Shown here: in pieces, positions 56,053 to 64,000 of the stretch
Layout: every line of letters begins with the position of its first letter
How positions within the stretch are numbered: the first letter of the stretch is position 1
From: Noviherbaspirillum autotrophicum
GTDB taxonomy: Bacteria > Pseudomonadota > Gammaproteobacteria > Burkholderiales > Burkholderiaceae_D
NCBI RefSeq assembly: GCF_000818395.1
Contig: NZ_JWJG01000028.1
Location: 2,884,965 to 2,948,964, forward strand
Length of the DNA stretch: 64,000 bases
Direction of reading: 5' to 3'
Program-made: the position numbers and the translations under genes
Notes under the pieces: generated by a model
The model's database searches: none
What the model was told of the DNA's origin: nothing
What the model saw: the letters and a program-made list of their open reading frames with translations, nothing else

Positions 56053-59000
56053 ATGGCCAAATTCTTTATCGACCGCCCGGTATTTGCCTGGGTGATCGCA
56101 CTCTTCATCCTCCTGGCCGGCGCGCTGTCGATCACGAAGCTGCCGGTGGCGCAATATCCGACCATCGCTCCGCCGTCGGTGGTCGTCACCGCCGTCTACC
56201 CGGGTGCATCGGCCCAGACGCTGGACGACAGCGTGGTCAGCTTGATCGAACAGGAAATGAACGGCGCCGACGGCCTCTTGTACATGGAGTCGCAAAGCGA
56301 GGCGAACGGCCAGGCAACCATCACCATCACCTTCCAGGCCGGCACCAATCCCGATCTGGCGGCAGTGGACGTGCAGAACCGCTTGAAGCGCGCCGAACCG
56401 CGCTTGCCGCAGGCCGTCACGCAGCAAGGCGTGCAGGTCACCAAGGCACGCAGCAACGTGCTGCTGTTTACCACGCTGTCGTCGACCGACGGTCGGCTCG
56501 ACCCGGTTGCACTGGGCGATTATCTGTCGCGCAACGTGTTGAATGAGATCCGCCGCGTGCCCGGCGTCGGCCAGGCGCAGCTGTTCGGCACCGAGCGCGC
56601 CATGCGCATCTGGATCGACCCGGCCAAGCTGGTCGGCCTGAAACTGACACCCGGCGACGTCGCCGCCGCCATCCGCGCCCAGAATGCGCAAGTGGCTTCC
56701 GGCACCCTCGGCGACTTGCCCACCACCGGCTCGCAGCAAATCGCCGCCCAAGTCGTGGTGACAGGCCAACTGGCCACGCCGCAGGAATTCGGCAACATCG
56801 TGTTGCGCGCCAACCCCAACGGCTCGACCGTGCGCCTGCGCGACGTCGCCCGAGTCGAAATCGGCGGGCAGTCCTATGCCACCTCGGCGCGACTGAACGG
56901 CAAGCCGACGGCCGCCATCGGCGTCATGCTGTCGCCGACGGCCAACGCGCTCCAGACCGCCAAGGCGGTGCGCGCCAAAATGGATGAGCTGTCGCGCTAC
57001 TTCCCGACCGGCGTGAAGTACGACATCCCGTACGACACCTCGCTGTTCGTGCAGATCTCGATCGAGGAAGTGGTCAAGACCCTGCTGGAAGCCGTGGTGC
57101 TGGTGTTCCTGGTGATGTACCTGTTCCTGCAGAACATGCGCTATACGCTGATCCCGACCATCGTGGTGCCCGTCGCCTTGATGGGCACCTTCGCCGCCAT
57201 GTCGGCCTTCGGCTTCTCGATCAACGTGCTGACCATGTTCGGCATGGTGCTGGCCATCGGTATCCTGGTCGACGACGCGATCGTGGTGGTGGAAAACGTC
57301 GAGCGCATCATGAGCGAAGAAGGCCTGTCTCCGCGTGACGCCACGCGCAAGGCGATGGGGCAGATCACCGGCGCGATCATCGGCATCACGCTGGTACTGG
57401 TCGCCGTGTTCATCCCGATGGCCTTCTTCGGCGGCGCGGTTGGCGCAATCTACCGCCAGTTCTCGCTGTCGATGGTGTCGTCCATGCTGTTCTCGGCGCT
57501 GATGGCCTTGTCGCTCACGCCGGCGCTGTGCGCCACGCTGCTCAAGCCGGTCGAGGCCGGCCACCATCATGAGAAGACAGGTTTCTTCGGCTGGTTCAAC
57601 CGCAGCTTTCACCGTACCGCCACCGGCTACCAGGGATTTATCGCGAAGATCCTCGGCAAGACCGGGCGTTACATGGTGATTTACGGCGTCATCATTGCCT
57701 GCGTCGCGCTGCTGTATGTACGCCTGCCCTCCTCCTTCCTGCCGATCGAAGACCAGGGCTACCTGATCACCAACGTGCAGCTGCCGCCGGGCGCGAGCGT
57801 CAATCGCACCAAGGCCGTCATCGAGCAGGTCGAGCAGTACTACCTGAAGCAGCCGAGCATCGCGCGCACCGTTGCCGTGTCCGGCTTTTCCTTCTCCGGC
57901 AGCGGGCAGAATGCCGGCCTGGTATTTACCCCGCTCAAGGACTGGAGCGAGCGCGGCAAGGGCGAGTCTGCCACCGAGATCGCGGGACGCGCGTTCGGCG
58001 CGCTGTCGCAGATCCGCGACGCGATCATCTTCCCGGTCAATCCACCGCCGATCCGCGAACTCGGCAACGCCACCGGCTTTACCCTGCGACTGCAGGACCG
58101 CGGCGGCAACGGCCACGATGCATTGCTCGCCGCGCGCAACCAGCTGCTCGGCATGGCTTCCAAGAGCCAGGTGGTCAAGGGCGTGCGACCGGAAGGACTG
58201 GAAGACACGCCGCAGCTGCAGCTCGACATCGACCGTGACAAGGCGAATGCGCTTGGCGTGTCGTTTGCCGACATCAACAGCGCGCTGTCTAACGCGATTG
58301 GCTCTGCTTACCTGAACGACTTCCCGAATCAGGGCCGCCAGCAGCGCGTTATCCTGCAGGCGGATGCCCCGCAGCGCCTGCAGCCGGAAGACCTGCTGCA
58401 GCTGTACGTGCGCAATGTCCAGGGCAACATGGTGCCGTTCTCCTCGTTCGCCAGTTCGCACTGGAATACGGGGCCGGTGCAGCTGGTGCGTTACAACGGC
58501 TACCCGGCGATGAAGATTTCGGGCGATGCCGCGCCGGGGTACAGTACCGGCGAAGCGATGGCAGAGATGGAAAAACTGGTGGCGCAGCTGCCGGCCGGTT
58601 TCGGCTACGAATGGACCGGCGGCTCGCTGGAGGAAAAAACTTCCGGCTCGCAGGCACCGGCGCTGTTTGCGCTGTCGCTGGTCGCCGTCTTCCTGGTGCT
58701 GGCAGCGCTCTATGAAAGCACCTCGATCCCGTTGTCGGTGCTGCTGGTGGTGCCGCTCGGCGTGCTTGGCGCGCTGCTCGGCGCCACGCTGCGCGGCATG
58801 CCGGACGACGTGTACTTCAAGGTCGGCCTGATCGCGATCATCGGCCTGTCGGCCAAGAACGCGATCCTGATCATCGAGTTCGCGAAGGACTTGCAGGCGC
58901 AAGGCAGGAGCCTGATCGACGCCACGCTGGAAGCGGTGCACCTGCGCTTCCGCCCGATTATCATGACCTCGCTCGCATTCATCCTCGGCGTGCTGCCGCT

Positions 59001-59205
59001 GGTGATCGCATCCGGCGCCGGCTCGGCCAGCCAACGTGCCATCGGCACGGGCGTAATGGGCGGCATGATTACCGCCACCGTGCTGGCGGTGTTCCTGGTA
59101 CCGGTGTTCTTCGTGGTGGTGCGCAGGATCTTCAAAGGCAGCGAACGCCAGCAGCGCATGTATGCGGCGCACTTGCAACAAATCGAGGAAGGCAAGCATG
59201 ACTAA
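56053..59205 (+). CDS. AcrB-type RND multidrug pump
   Basis: 1050-residue HAE1-family pump. The AcrB-type N-terminus is MAKFFIDRPVFAWVIALFI; DGLLYMESQSEANGQATITITFQAGTNPDLA follows. The proton-relay Asp pair is in GILVDDAIVVVENVERIM near 407. Other AcrB hallmarks are QITGAIIGITLVLVAVFIPMAFFGG and VGLIAIIGLSAKNAILIIEFAKD near 940. Close to AcrB/MexB/BpeB in length and motifs; the drug range is not predictable. It starts 16 bp after the adaptor. Confidence 0.96.
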   Translation: MAKFFIDRPVFAWVIALFILLAGALSITKLPVAQYPTIAPPSVVVTAVYPGASAQTLDDSVVSLIEQEMNGADGLLYMESQSEANGQATITITFQAGTNPDLAAVDVQNRLKRAEPRLPQAVTQQGVQVTKARSNVLLFTTLSSTDGRLDPVALGDYLSRNVLNEIRRVPGVGQAQLFGTERAMRIWIDPAKLVGLKLTPGDVAAAIRAQNAQVASGTLGDLPTTGSQQIAAQVVVTGQLATPQEFGNIVLRANPNGSTVRLRDVARVEIGGQSYATSARLNGKPTAAIGVMLSPTANALQTAKAVRAKMDELSRYFPTGVKYDIPYDTSLFVQISIEEVVKTLLEAVVLVFLVMYLFLQNMRYTLIPTIVVPVALMGTFAAMSAFGFSINVLTMFGMVLAIGILVDDAIVVVENVERIMSEEGLSPRDATRKAMGQITGAIIGITLVLVAVFIPMAFFGGAVGAIYRQFSLSMVSSMLFSALMALSLTPALCATLLKPVEAGHHHEKTGFFGWFNRSFHRTATGYQGFIAKILGKTGRYMVIYGVIIACVALLYVRLPSSFLPIEDQGYLITNVQLPPGASVNRTKAVIEQVEQYYLKQPSIARTVAVSGFSFSGSGQNAGLVFTPLKDWSERGKGESATEIAGRAFGALSQIRDAIIFPVNPPPIRELGNATGFTLRLQDRGGNGHDALLAARNQLLGMASKSQVVKGVRPEGLEDTPQLQLDIDRDKANALGVSFADINSALSNAIGSAYLNDFPNQGRQQRVILQADAPQRLQPEDLLQLYVRNVQGNMVPFSSFASSHWNTGPVQLVRYNGYPAMKISGDAAPGYSTGEAMAEMEKLVAQLPAGFGYEWTGGSLEEKTSGSQAPALFALSLVAVFLVLAALYESTSIPLSVLLVVPLGVLGALLGATLRGMPDDVYFKVGLIAIIGLSAKNAILIIEFAKDLQAQGRSLIDATLEAVHLRFRPIIMTSLAFILGVLPLVIASGAGSASQRAIGTGVMGGMITATVLAVFLVPVFFVVVRRIFKGSERQQRMYAAHLQQIEEGKHD

Positions 59206-60616
59206 ACAACTGACATTGGCGCTGCTTGCGGCCGGCGTGCTGAGCGCCTGCTCGCTCGCGCCGAAGTACGAACGCCCGCAAGCGCCGGTGGCATCGGCCT
59301 ACCCGACGCAGGCTGGCGAACGCAACGGCGACGCGACGGCCATCGGCTGGCGCGAATTCTTCCCGGACCAGCGGCTGCAGTCGCTCATTGCTACCGCGCT
59401 GGAAAACAATCGCGACCTGCGCATCGCCGCGCTGCGCATCGCGGAAGCGCGCGCGTTGTACAACATCCAGTCGGCCGACCTGTGGCCGAGCCTGAATGCC
59501 ACGGCAAGCGGCACGCGTGCGCGCACGCCCGCCAGCCTGTCGTCGACGGGTAGCGCGATCGTGGGCAGCAGTTATCAGGTCGGCTTGAGCCTTGCCTCGT
59601 TCGAACTGGATTTCTTCGGTCGCGTGCGCAACCTCGACAATGCTGCACTGGCGCAGTACCTGGCCACCGAAGAAGCCGCGCGCTCGGCACGCATTTCGCT
59701 GGTGGCGGAAGTCGCCAAAGCCTACCTCACCGAGCAATCGCTTGCGGAACAGCTTGACCTGGCGCGCAAGACCATGGAAAGCCGGGATACCGGCTACAAG
59801 CTGGCCAAGCAGCGCTTCGACGTTGGCGCCTCGTCCGCGCTCGACCTGCGCCAAAACGAGATCCTCGTTCAATCAGCGCGCGCATCGCTCGCCACTCTGA
59901 CGCGGCAGCGGGCGCAGGCAACGAATGCGCTAACGCTGTTGGTCGGCAAGCCGCTGGGGGACCTGCCGCAGGAAAAGACGCTGGCGGAACAGACTATCGT
60001 CACCGATATCCCGGCCGGCCTGCCTTCGGACCTGCTGGCGCGGCGCCCCGATATCCGGGCGGCGGAACAGCGCCTGAAAGCAGCCAACGCCAACATCGGC
60101 GCGGCACGCGCGGCATTCTTCCCGCGTATCTCGCTCACGGCAGGCATCGGCACCGCCAGCCGGGAATTGTCGGGCCTGTTCGACTCCGGTTCGCAAACAT
60201 GGTCGTTCGCGCCACAGCTGGTGCTGCCGCTGTTCGATGCCGGCCGCAACAGGGCCAACCTGTCGCTGGCGGAGGTGCGCAACAACGTCGCCGTAGCCGA
60301 CTATGAAAAATCGATCCAGATCGCGTTCCGCGAAGTCGCCGACGCCTTGGCGGCGCGTGCCACGCTGGACGAGCTGATCGATGCCCAGCGCCTGGTCGCC
60401 GAGGCGCAGTCCGCGCGGCTGAAACTGGCCGATCAGCGCTATCAGAATGGCGTCGCCAGCTCGCTCGACGTGCTGGATGCGCAGCGCGAACTGTTTTCGG
60501 CACAGCAGACGCTGATTCAGGCGCGCCAGTTGAAGCTGACGAATGCGATCGACCTGTATCGCGCCTTGGGCGGCGGATTGAAGGAAACCTCAGAGGGACC
60601 GGCAGCGGCGCAATAA
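59198..60616 (+). CDS. OprM/NodT-type outer membrane lipoprotein channel
   Basis: 472-residue precursor with lipobox LSAC (Cys near 18) and the start SLAPKYERPQAP typical of the NodT/OprM group. Two OEP repeats: LEALRIAEARALYNIQSADLWPSLNATAS-type segments and later ADLLARRPDIRAAEQRLKAANANIGAARAAFFPRISLTAG, then LVLPLFDAGRNRANLS and YQNGVASSLDVLDAQRELFSAQQTL. It overlaps the pump stop by 8 bp. It completes the efflux system, so this operon does not need tolC. Confidence 0.95.
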   Translation: MTKQLTLALLAAGVLSACSLAPKYERPQAPVASAYPTQAGERNGDATAIGWREFFPDQRLQSLIATALENNRDLRIAALRIAEARALYNIQSADLWPSLNATASGTRARTPASLSSTGSAIVGSSYQVGLSLASFELDFFGRVRNLDNAALAQYLATEEAARSARISLVAEVAKAYLTEQSLAEQLDLARKTMESRDTGYKLAKQRFDVGASSALDLRQNEILVQSARASLATLTRQRAQATNALTLLVGKPLGDLPQEKTLAEQTIVTDIPAGLPSDLLARRPDIRAAEQRLKAANANIGAARAAFFPRISLTAGIGTASRELSGLFDSGSQTWSFAPQLVLPLFDAGRNRANLSLAEVRNNVAVADYEKSIQIAFREVADALAARATLDELIDAQRLVAEAQSARLKLADQRYQNGVASSLDVLDAQRELFSAQQTLIQARQLKLTNAIDLYRALGGGLKETSEGPAAAQ

Positions 60617-60641
60617 GGCTGGCGAAAGAAGGGGCGGCACG

Positions 60642-60658
60642 GGGCGATGATTTCGCCC
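60642..60658. terminator. Hairpin between the OprM-type gene and waaA
   Basis: GGGCGA / TCGCCC arms with a 5-nt loop, between convergent stops at 60616 and 60669. Short and without a U-tract; a possible shared terminator. Confidence 0.35.
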
Positions 60659-60668
60659 GCGTTGCGTG

Positions 60669-61934
60669 CTAGTGCAGCAGAGGCGCAACGAGTGCCATCG
60701 TCCGCGCAGTCGCGCCGCGATGCTGCTGCGCGAACGCCAGCGCCTGCCGCCCCATACGCACACGTTCGGCGTCGTCTCGCAGTAGCTTGCGGGCGCAATC
60801 GATCATTGTCGGCGCATCGTCCAGCCGCAGGGCCGCGCCGGCTTCGATCGCATCGTCGCTGACTGCGCTGAAATTGAAGGTATGCGGCCCGACCAGCACC
60901 GGCTTGCCGACGGCGCAGGCCTCGATCAGGTTCTGCCCTCCCAGCGGCAGCAGGCTCCCCCCAATGAATGCCACGTCGCACGCTTCGTAATAGGCGAACA
61001 TTTCCCCCATCGAATCCCCCAGCAGGATTTGCACGTCCGGGGCAACCGCTTTATCGCCTAATGCCGAACGCCGCTGCAATTTGAAGCCGTGCGACGCAAT
61101 CATGCTGGCGACTTCGTCGAAACGTTGCGGATGGCGCGGCACGATCACGACCAGCCCATTGTCCGCGTCGGCGCCGCCCAGTGCATCGAGTATCAGCGTC
61201 TCTTCCCCTTCGCGCGTACTGGCGCACAACAGCACTTTGCGCTGTCCCATCCGAGCACGCAACAGCGCGCCTTGCGCGATCATTTCCGGCGGCGGCGTTA
61301 CATCGAACTTGATGCTGCCGGTAACCTGCACAAGGGGCGCACCAAGCTTCCGTATGCGCGCGGCGTCGGCTTCGGTCTGCGCCGCAACGCAAGTCAGGCT
61401 GCGCGCCGCTTCCGTCATCAATGCGGCAAGCCGCTTGGCCTTGCCCAGGGAACGCTCTGACAGGCGCGCATTGGCCAGCATAACCGGAACGCGGTAACGT
61501 GCACATTGCGCCATCACGTTCGGCCACACTTCCGTTTCCATCAGTACGCACAGCCGCGGAGAAAAGTGGCGCAGAAACCGGCCGACCATCCAGCCGGTAT
61601 CGTACGGCAGATAGCTCTGCATAACGCGCGCACCATGCTTGCCGAAGAGCGTGTGCCCTGTTTCCCGCCCAGTCGCCGTCATGTGCGTGAGCAAAATGCC
61701 GTGCGCCGGGTAGGCATGAAGCAGTGCCTCGATCAAGGGCTGGGCGGCACGCGTCTCGCCGACCGACACTGCATGGATCCAGATCAGCGGCATCGTCGTG
61801 GTGCGCTTGCCGTAGAACCCGAAGCGCTCGGCCATGTGCTGCCGATAACCGGGCTCCTTGCGCCCACGCCACCACAGGCGCGCGAGCACGATCGGCAGCG
61901 CCAGCCACCAAGCGACGGAATAGAGAAAACGCAT
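60669..61934 (-). CDS. waaA: Kdo transferase (3-deoxy-D-manno-octulosonic acid transferase)
   Basis: Adds Kdo from CMP-Kdo to lipid A precursor at the inner membrane. The 421-residue protein has an N-terminal membrane anchor (FLYSVAWWLALPIVLARLWW), the acceptor-side IWIHAVSVGETRAAQPLIEAL near residue 50, LMETEVWPNVM near 127, and the donor-side ASTREGEETLILDAL and FIGGSLLPLGGQNLIEACAVGKPVLVGPHTFNF near 320. The start at 61934 overlaps the kdoO stop by 4 bp. Confidence 0.95.
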   Translation of the reverse strand: MRFLYSVAWWLALPIVLARLWWRGRKEPGYRQHMAERFGFYGKRTTTMPLIWIHAVSVGETRAAQPLIEALLHAYPAHGILLTHMTATGRETGHTLFGKHGARVMQSYLPYDTGWMVGRFLRHFSPRLCVLMETEVWPNVMAQCARYRVPVMLANARLSERSLGKAKRLAALMTEAARSLTCVAAQTEADAARIRKLGAPLVQVTGSIKFDVTPPPEMIAQGALLRARMGQRKVLLCASTREGEETLILDALGGADADNGLVVIVPRHPQRFDEVASMIASHGFKLQRRSALGDKAVAPDVQILLGDSMGEMFAYYEACDVAFIGGSLLPLGGQNLIEACAVGKPVLVGPHTFNFSAVSDDAIEAGAALRLDDAPTMIDCARKLLRDDAERVRMGRQALAFAQQHRGATARTMALVAPLLH

Positions 61935-62803
61935 CAGATCAGCGAGCGGCCAGTCAGCCGCGAAAGGATGGCGAGCGGGCTGGCGTCGGGGTTGTATTGC
62001 TGCGCAACCGGCAGGTGGAAAGTCTGCTCCATCATGTACTGCCCCGAGGTCACCGCGTGCGAGGTCTGGTCGGAAAAGCATACCCACACCGAGCCGGGCG
62101 GGAATGGCACTTCGACTTGCGGCGCTTCTTTTTGATATTGCAAATCGGATTTCATGCCGTCATGCAGCTGCAGCCTCAAATGATCGTATTCGCTGCGCAG
62201 CGCCTTGGTGACGTGCAATGCGTGGAGCGCCTTCGCCTGCCAGCGGGAATATGGTTTGCTGCGCGGGAGGAAACGCTTGGCGACCGCTTCAAAAGGTTCG
62301 CCGACGCGCCACACGCGCGCTGCACCGTTGGGATTGATATTGGTAAAGACACGCAAAATGCGCTCGCCATGATTCGGGCGTGACGGGAAAGCATCGACAT
62401 GCAGGCGTCGGTCATCGGCACGCCACGACTGGCTTCGCGATTCGACTTGGGATGGCCGGTAGCTTGTCGGCGCCAAGCGCAACGCGCTCGTATAGCGCGG
62501 CAGCAGCGAATGAATCAATATCTGCGCCTGCGCGCGAAAGCGTCCGATCATTGCCGCCAATTCTTTTTGTGCTGTGGCGTCGCCTGTCGCGCCTTTGAGG
62601 CTGCCGTTGGCATCGAGACTGATATTACGCGTGTTCGGATCGCGGATTTCCGGCGTGAGGAAACGTTTTTCCGCGTCCGTCAATTGGAATCCAAGGCGTG
62701 GAAAATACAAAACCTTGCCGGCCTCCAGTGCATGAATCCATGCATCCTGCGGCGCAGCGATCCGCCATTCGGCACTATCGATTTCAATGATTTGCTGTTC
62801 CAT
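61934..62803 (-). CDS. kdoO: Kdo hydroxylase, Fe(II)/2-oxoglutarate dependent
   Basis: 289-residue protein of the Kdo hydroxylase (KdoO) family, which 3-hydroxylates the outer Kdo of Kdo2-lipid A to give Ko in Burkholderia and Yersinia. The iron-binding HxD is in RRLHVDAFPSRPNHGERILRVF near residue 133, with a distal His in SDQTSHAVTSGQYMMEQTF near 250. Other features are LYFPRLGFQLTDAEKRFL and TNINPNGAARVWRVGEPF. The overlap with waaA (4 bp) supports a Kdo role. No signal peptide. Confidence 0.9.
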   Translation of the reverse strand: MEQQIIEIDSAEWRIAAPQDAWIHALEAGKVLYFPRLGFQLTDAEKRFLTPEIRDPNTRNISLDANGSLKGATGDATAQKELAAMIGRFRAQAQILIHSLLPRYTSALRLAPTSYRPSQVESRSQSWRADDRRLHVDAFPSRPNHGERILRVFTNINPNGAARVWRVGEPFEAVAKRFLPRSKPYSRWQAKALHALHVTKALRSEYDHLRLQLHDGMKSDLQYQKEAPQVEVPFPPGSVWVCFSDQTSHAVTSGQYMMEQTFHLPVAQQYNPDASPLAILSRLTGRSLI

Positions 62804-62811
62804 GACCGCTA

Positions 62812-63822
62812 TTATGCCGTGCCGGCGGGAGCGGAGACATGTGCAGGGCCAAGCAGGCGGTCGACAGCTTCCTGGACTTGCTCAACGGTTGGCGGCATGC
62901 CAAGGTCGCCCAGATTGACGATGTTGGAAGACCAGTTTCCTTCCGTCTTCCAGCGTGGAGAATCGCAATACAGCTCAATGGTCGGCCGGTTAAACGCAGC
63001 GGCAATATGGGTGAGGCCGGTATCGACGCCGACCGCGAGTGCAGCGCGTTGTGCGAGGATAACGGCATCCATCATCGGCAGCTTCGGCAAGACCACTGCA
63101 TTTTCCATCTGGGCAGCCAGTTGCTGCGCCACTTGCCTCTCCTGTTCGTTCCCCCAGGGAAGCAACACGGGTAAGCCGCGCGCGTTCAAGCCGCGCGCAA
63201 TCCGGACCCAGCTGGCGTTGTCCCAACGCTTTGCGTCGCGCGCCGTACCATGAAAAAACACGGCATAAGGCCGGGCTGGCAGCCATGCTGCATGTGAGGC
63301 ATCCGGAGCCTGCAGATTGAAGTCGGCTGCGGTGTCGACCTTGTATCCCAGTGCTGCGGCAGCAACCAGACGTGCCCGCTGCACTGCATGCGTGCGCGGG
63401 TCGAGTTGGATGCTCGAGGTATGAAAAATGCGCGATATGCCTTCGTAGCCAGAGCCTTCGGTGGCATTTGCCAGGCCGATGCGTCGGCCTGCCGGAGCAA
63501 GTTGTGCCATGCCCATCACCATGCCGGTCTTGAACAACCCCTGGGTATCGAACACCAGGTCGTAGGATTCGGCACGTAATGCATGATAAAACGCGCGCAT
63601 TTCCGCGCGCGTTTTATTGGAAAGCAAGCTCTTGCGCCAGCGGCGCAACGCGAATGGAATGATGTTATGCACACCGCGGTTCAAGCGCACCAGGCTGGCA
63701 TACGCCTCTTCCACCACCCAGTCGATCCGTGCATCTGGATAATGGCGCAGGATATCGGCCAGCATCGGCATGTTGTGCACGACGTCGCCCAGCGACGATA
63801 CCCGTACGATCAGAATTTTCAC
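62812..63822 (-). CDS. waaC: LPS heptosyltransferase I
   Basis: Adds the first L-glycero-D-manno-heptose to Kdo2-lipid A from ADP-heptose. The 336-residue GT9 protein begins KILIVRVSSLGDVVHNMPMLADI. It contains DLVFDTQGLFKTG near 90, YAVFFHGTARDAKRWDNASWVRIARGL near 186 and AVGVDTGLTHIAAAFNRPTIELYCDS near 262, which carries the DTGLTH motif for the sugar nucleotide. It lies 8 bp before kdoO and 26 bp after the phosphomannomutase gene, forming a core-sugar operon. Confidence 0.95.
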   Translation of the reverse strand: MKILIVRVSSLGDVVHNMPMLADILRHYPDARIDWVVEEAYASLVRLNRGVHNIIPFALRRWRKSLLSNKTRAEMRAFYHALRAESYDLVFDTQGLFKTGMVMGMAQLAPAGRRIGLANATEGSGYEGISRIFHTSSIQLDPRTHAVQRARLVAAAALGYKVDTAADFNLQAPDASHAAWLPARPYAVFFHGTARDAKRWDNASWVRIARGLNARGLPVLLPWGNEQERQVAQQLAAQMENAVVLPKLPMMDAVILAQRAALAVGVDTGLTHIAAAFNRPTIELYCDSPRWKTEGNWSSNIVNLGDLGMPPTVEQVQEAVDRLLGPAHVSAPAGTA

Positions 63823-63848
63823 TACAAATCAGCTTTCATCAACCGCTT

Positions 63849-64000
63849 TTAGAATGGCAGCGCCGCATCCGGTTTCGCAGCCAGTAGCGCAGTTCGGAAT
63901 TCATTCTGGATTCGCCTGAGCGCCTCTTCCGACTCGCCTTCGAAGCGCATCACGACCACCGGCGTGGTATTGGACGAGCGCGCCAGCCCGAAGCCGTCCG
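63849..64000 (-). CDS. Phosphomannomutase/phosphoglucomutase, 3' end only
   Basis: The last 50 codons of a gene that continues past the window edge. The translated end has DGFGLARSSNTTPVVVMRFE and later ALRRIQNEF, ending in PDAALPF. This is the C-terminal phosphate-binding domain of alpha-D-phosphohexomutases (AlgC/ManB type), where the RSSNTTP loop binds substrate phosphate. It supplies mannose-1-P or glucose-1-P for LPS and exopolysaccharide. The gene start and the active-site Ser are not in the window. Confidence 0.88.
   Translation of the reverse strand, partial: DGFGLARSSNTTPVVVMRFEGESEEALRRIQNEFRTALLAAKPDAALPF

Noticed and set aside
55957..59199. A 1080-codon open frame on the minus strand opposite the AcrB-type gene
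   Set aside because: It is the complement of a strongly conserved pump gene; its composition (His/Arg/Gln/Asp-rich, no family pattern) is what high-GC antisense frames look like. The same applies to long frames opposite dnaK (8233-10215), recN (12305-14137) and leuS (21978-24377).

Overview
The window is a typical chromosomal segment of a GC-rich betaproteobacterium. The best match is Burkholderiales, probably family Oxalobacteraceae (Herbaspirillum/Noviherbaspirillum/Massilia-like). This rests on gene content and order: the hda-HAD-pcnB-folK-deoxynucleoside kinase-panB run, grpE-dnaK-dnaJ with hemH, recN, nadK and hrcA beside it, fur divergent from bamE, leuS-lptE-holA, and pcm-rhodanese-tolC. 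Genus placement is inference. No insertion sequence, prophage, CRISPR array or rRNA was seen, and there are no obvious frameshifts. Nearly all DNA is coding, with many 4-bp ATGA stop/start overlaps.

Layout. (1) 1-5.95 kb, + strand: a tightly overlapping operon of a cut AI-2E/PerM-type membrane protein, hda, a HAD phosphatase, pcnB, folK, a small DUF486 membrane protein, a deoxynucleoside kinase and panB. (2) 6.0-17.8 kb, mostly - strand: carbonic anhydrase, then the heat-shock block (grpE, dnaK, dnaJ), hemH, recN and nadK. A HAD hydrolase and hrcA face the other way, and a PilZ protein and fur follow. Both grpE and dnaK have recognisable sigma-32 promoters, and the dnaK-dnaJ gap is full of stem-loops. 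A 30-codon membrane-type ORF with a strong ribosome binding site lies between grpE and hemH. (3) 17.9-31.6 kb, + strand: bamE, dapB, tonB-exbB-exbD, an orphan barstar-like gene, leuS-lptE-holA, proA, hemJ, an RlmL-type methyltransferase, a VOC protein, a WYL regulator and gabD. (4) 31.7-37.8 kb: a DUF342 protein, tRNA-Gly(CCC) with promoter and terminator, trmB, recQ, uppP and a lipoprotein. (5) 37.2-49.3 kb, export: a split MacAB-type ABC system whose adaptor carries an inserted LTxxQ (Spy/CpxP-like) segment; divergently, a TetR regulator, RND adaptor and RND pump, which run on into pcm, rhodanese and tolC. (6) 49.3-53.8 kb, - strand: a three-gene operon of TonB-dependent receptor, YfiR-like periplasmic protein and membrane GGDEF-EAL enzyme. 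This is the most interesting candidate system in the window. (7) 53.9-60.6 kb: an AcrR-like repressor divergent from a complete AcrA-AcrB-OprM operon. (8) 60.7-64.0 kb, - strand: LPS inner core genes waaC, kdoO and waaA, with the 3' end of a phosphomannomutase/phosphoglucomutase at the edge.

How the parts fit. Cell-envelope work dominates: LPS core and Kdo modification (waaA, kdoO, waaC), LPS and OMP assembly (lptE, bamE), undecaprenyl phosphate recycling (uppP), TonB energy (tonB-exbB-exbD), and three export systems that can share the nearby TolC. Cyclic-di-GMP signalling appears at two or three points: the PilZ protein, the YfiR/GGDEF-EAL operon and possibly the DUF342 protein. Stress control is represented by sigma-32 promoters, HrcA, Fur and the two TetR-family efflux regulators, each with a clear palindrome in its divergent or upstream region.
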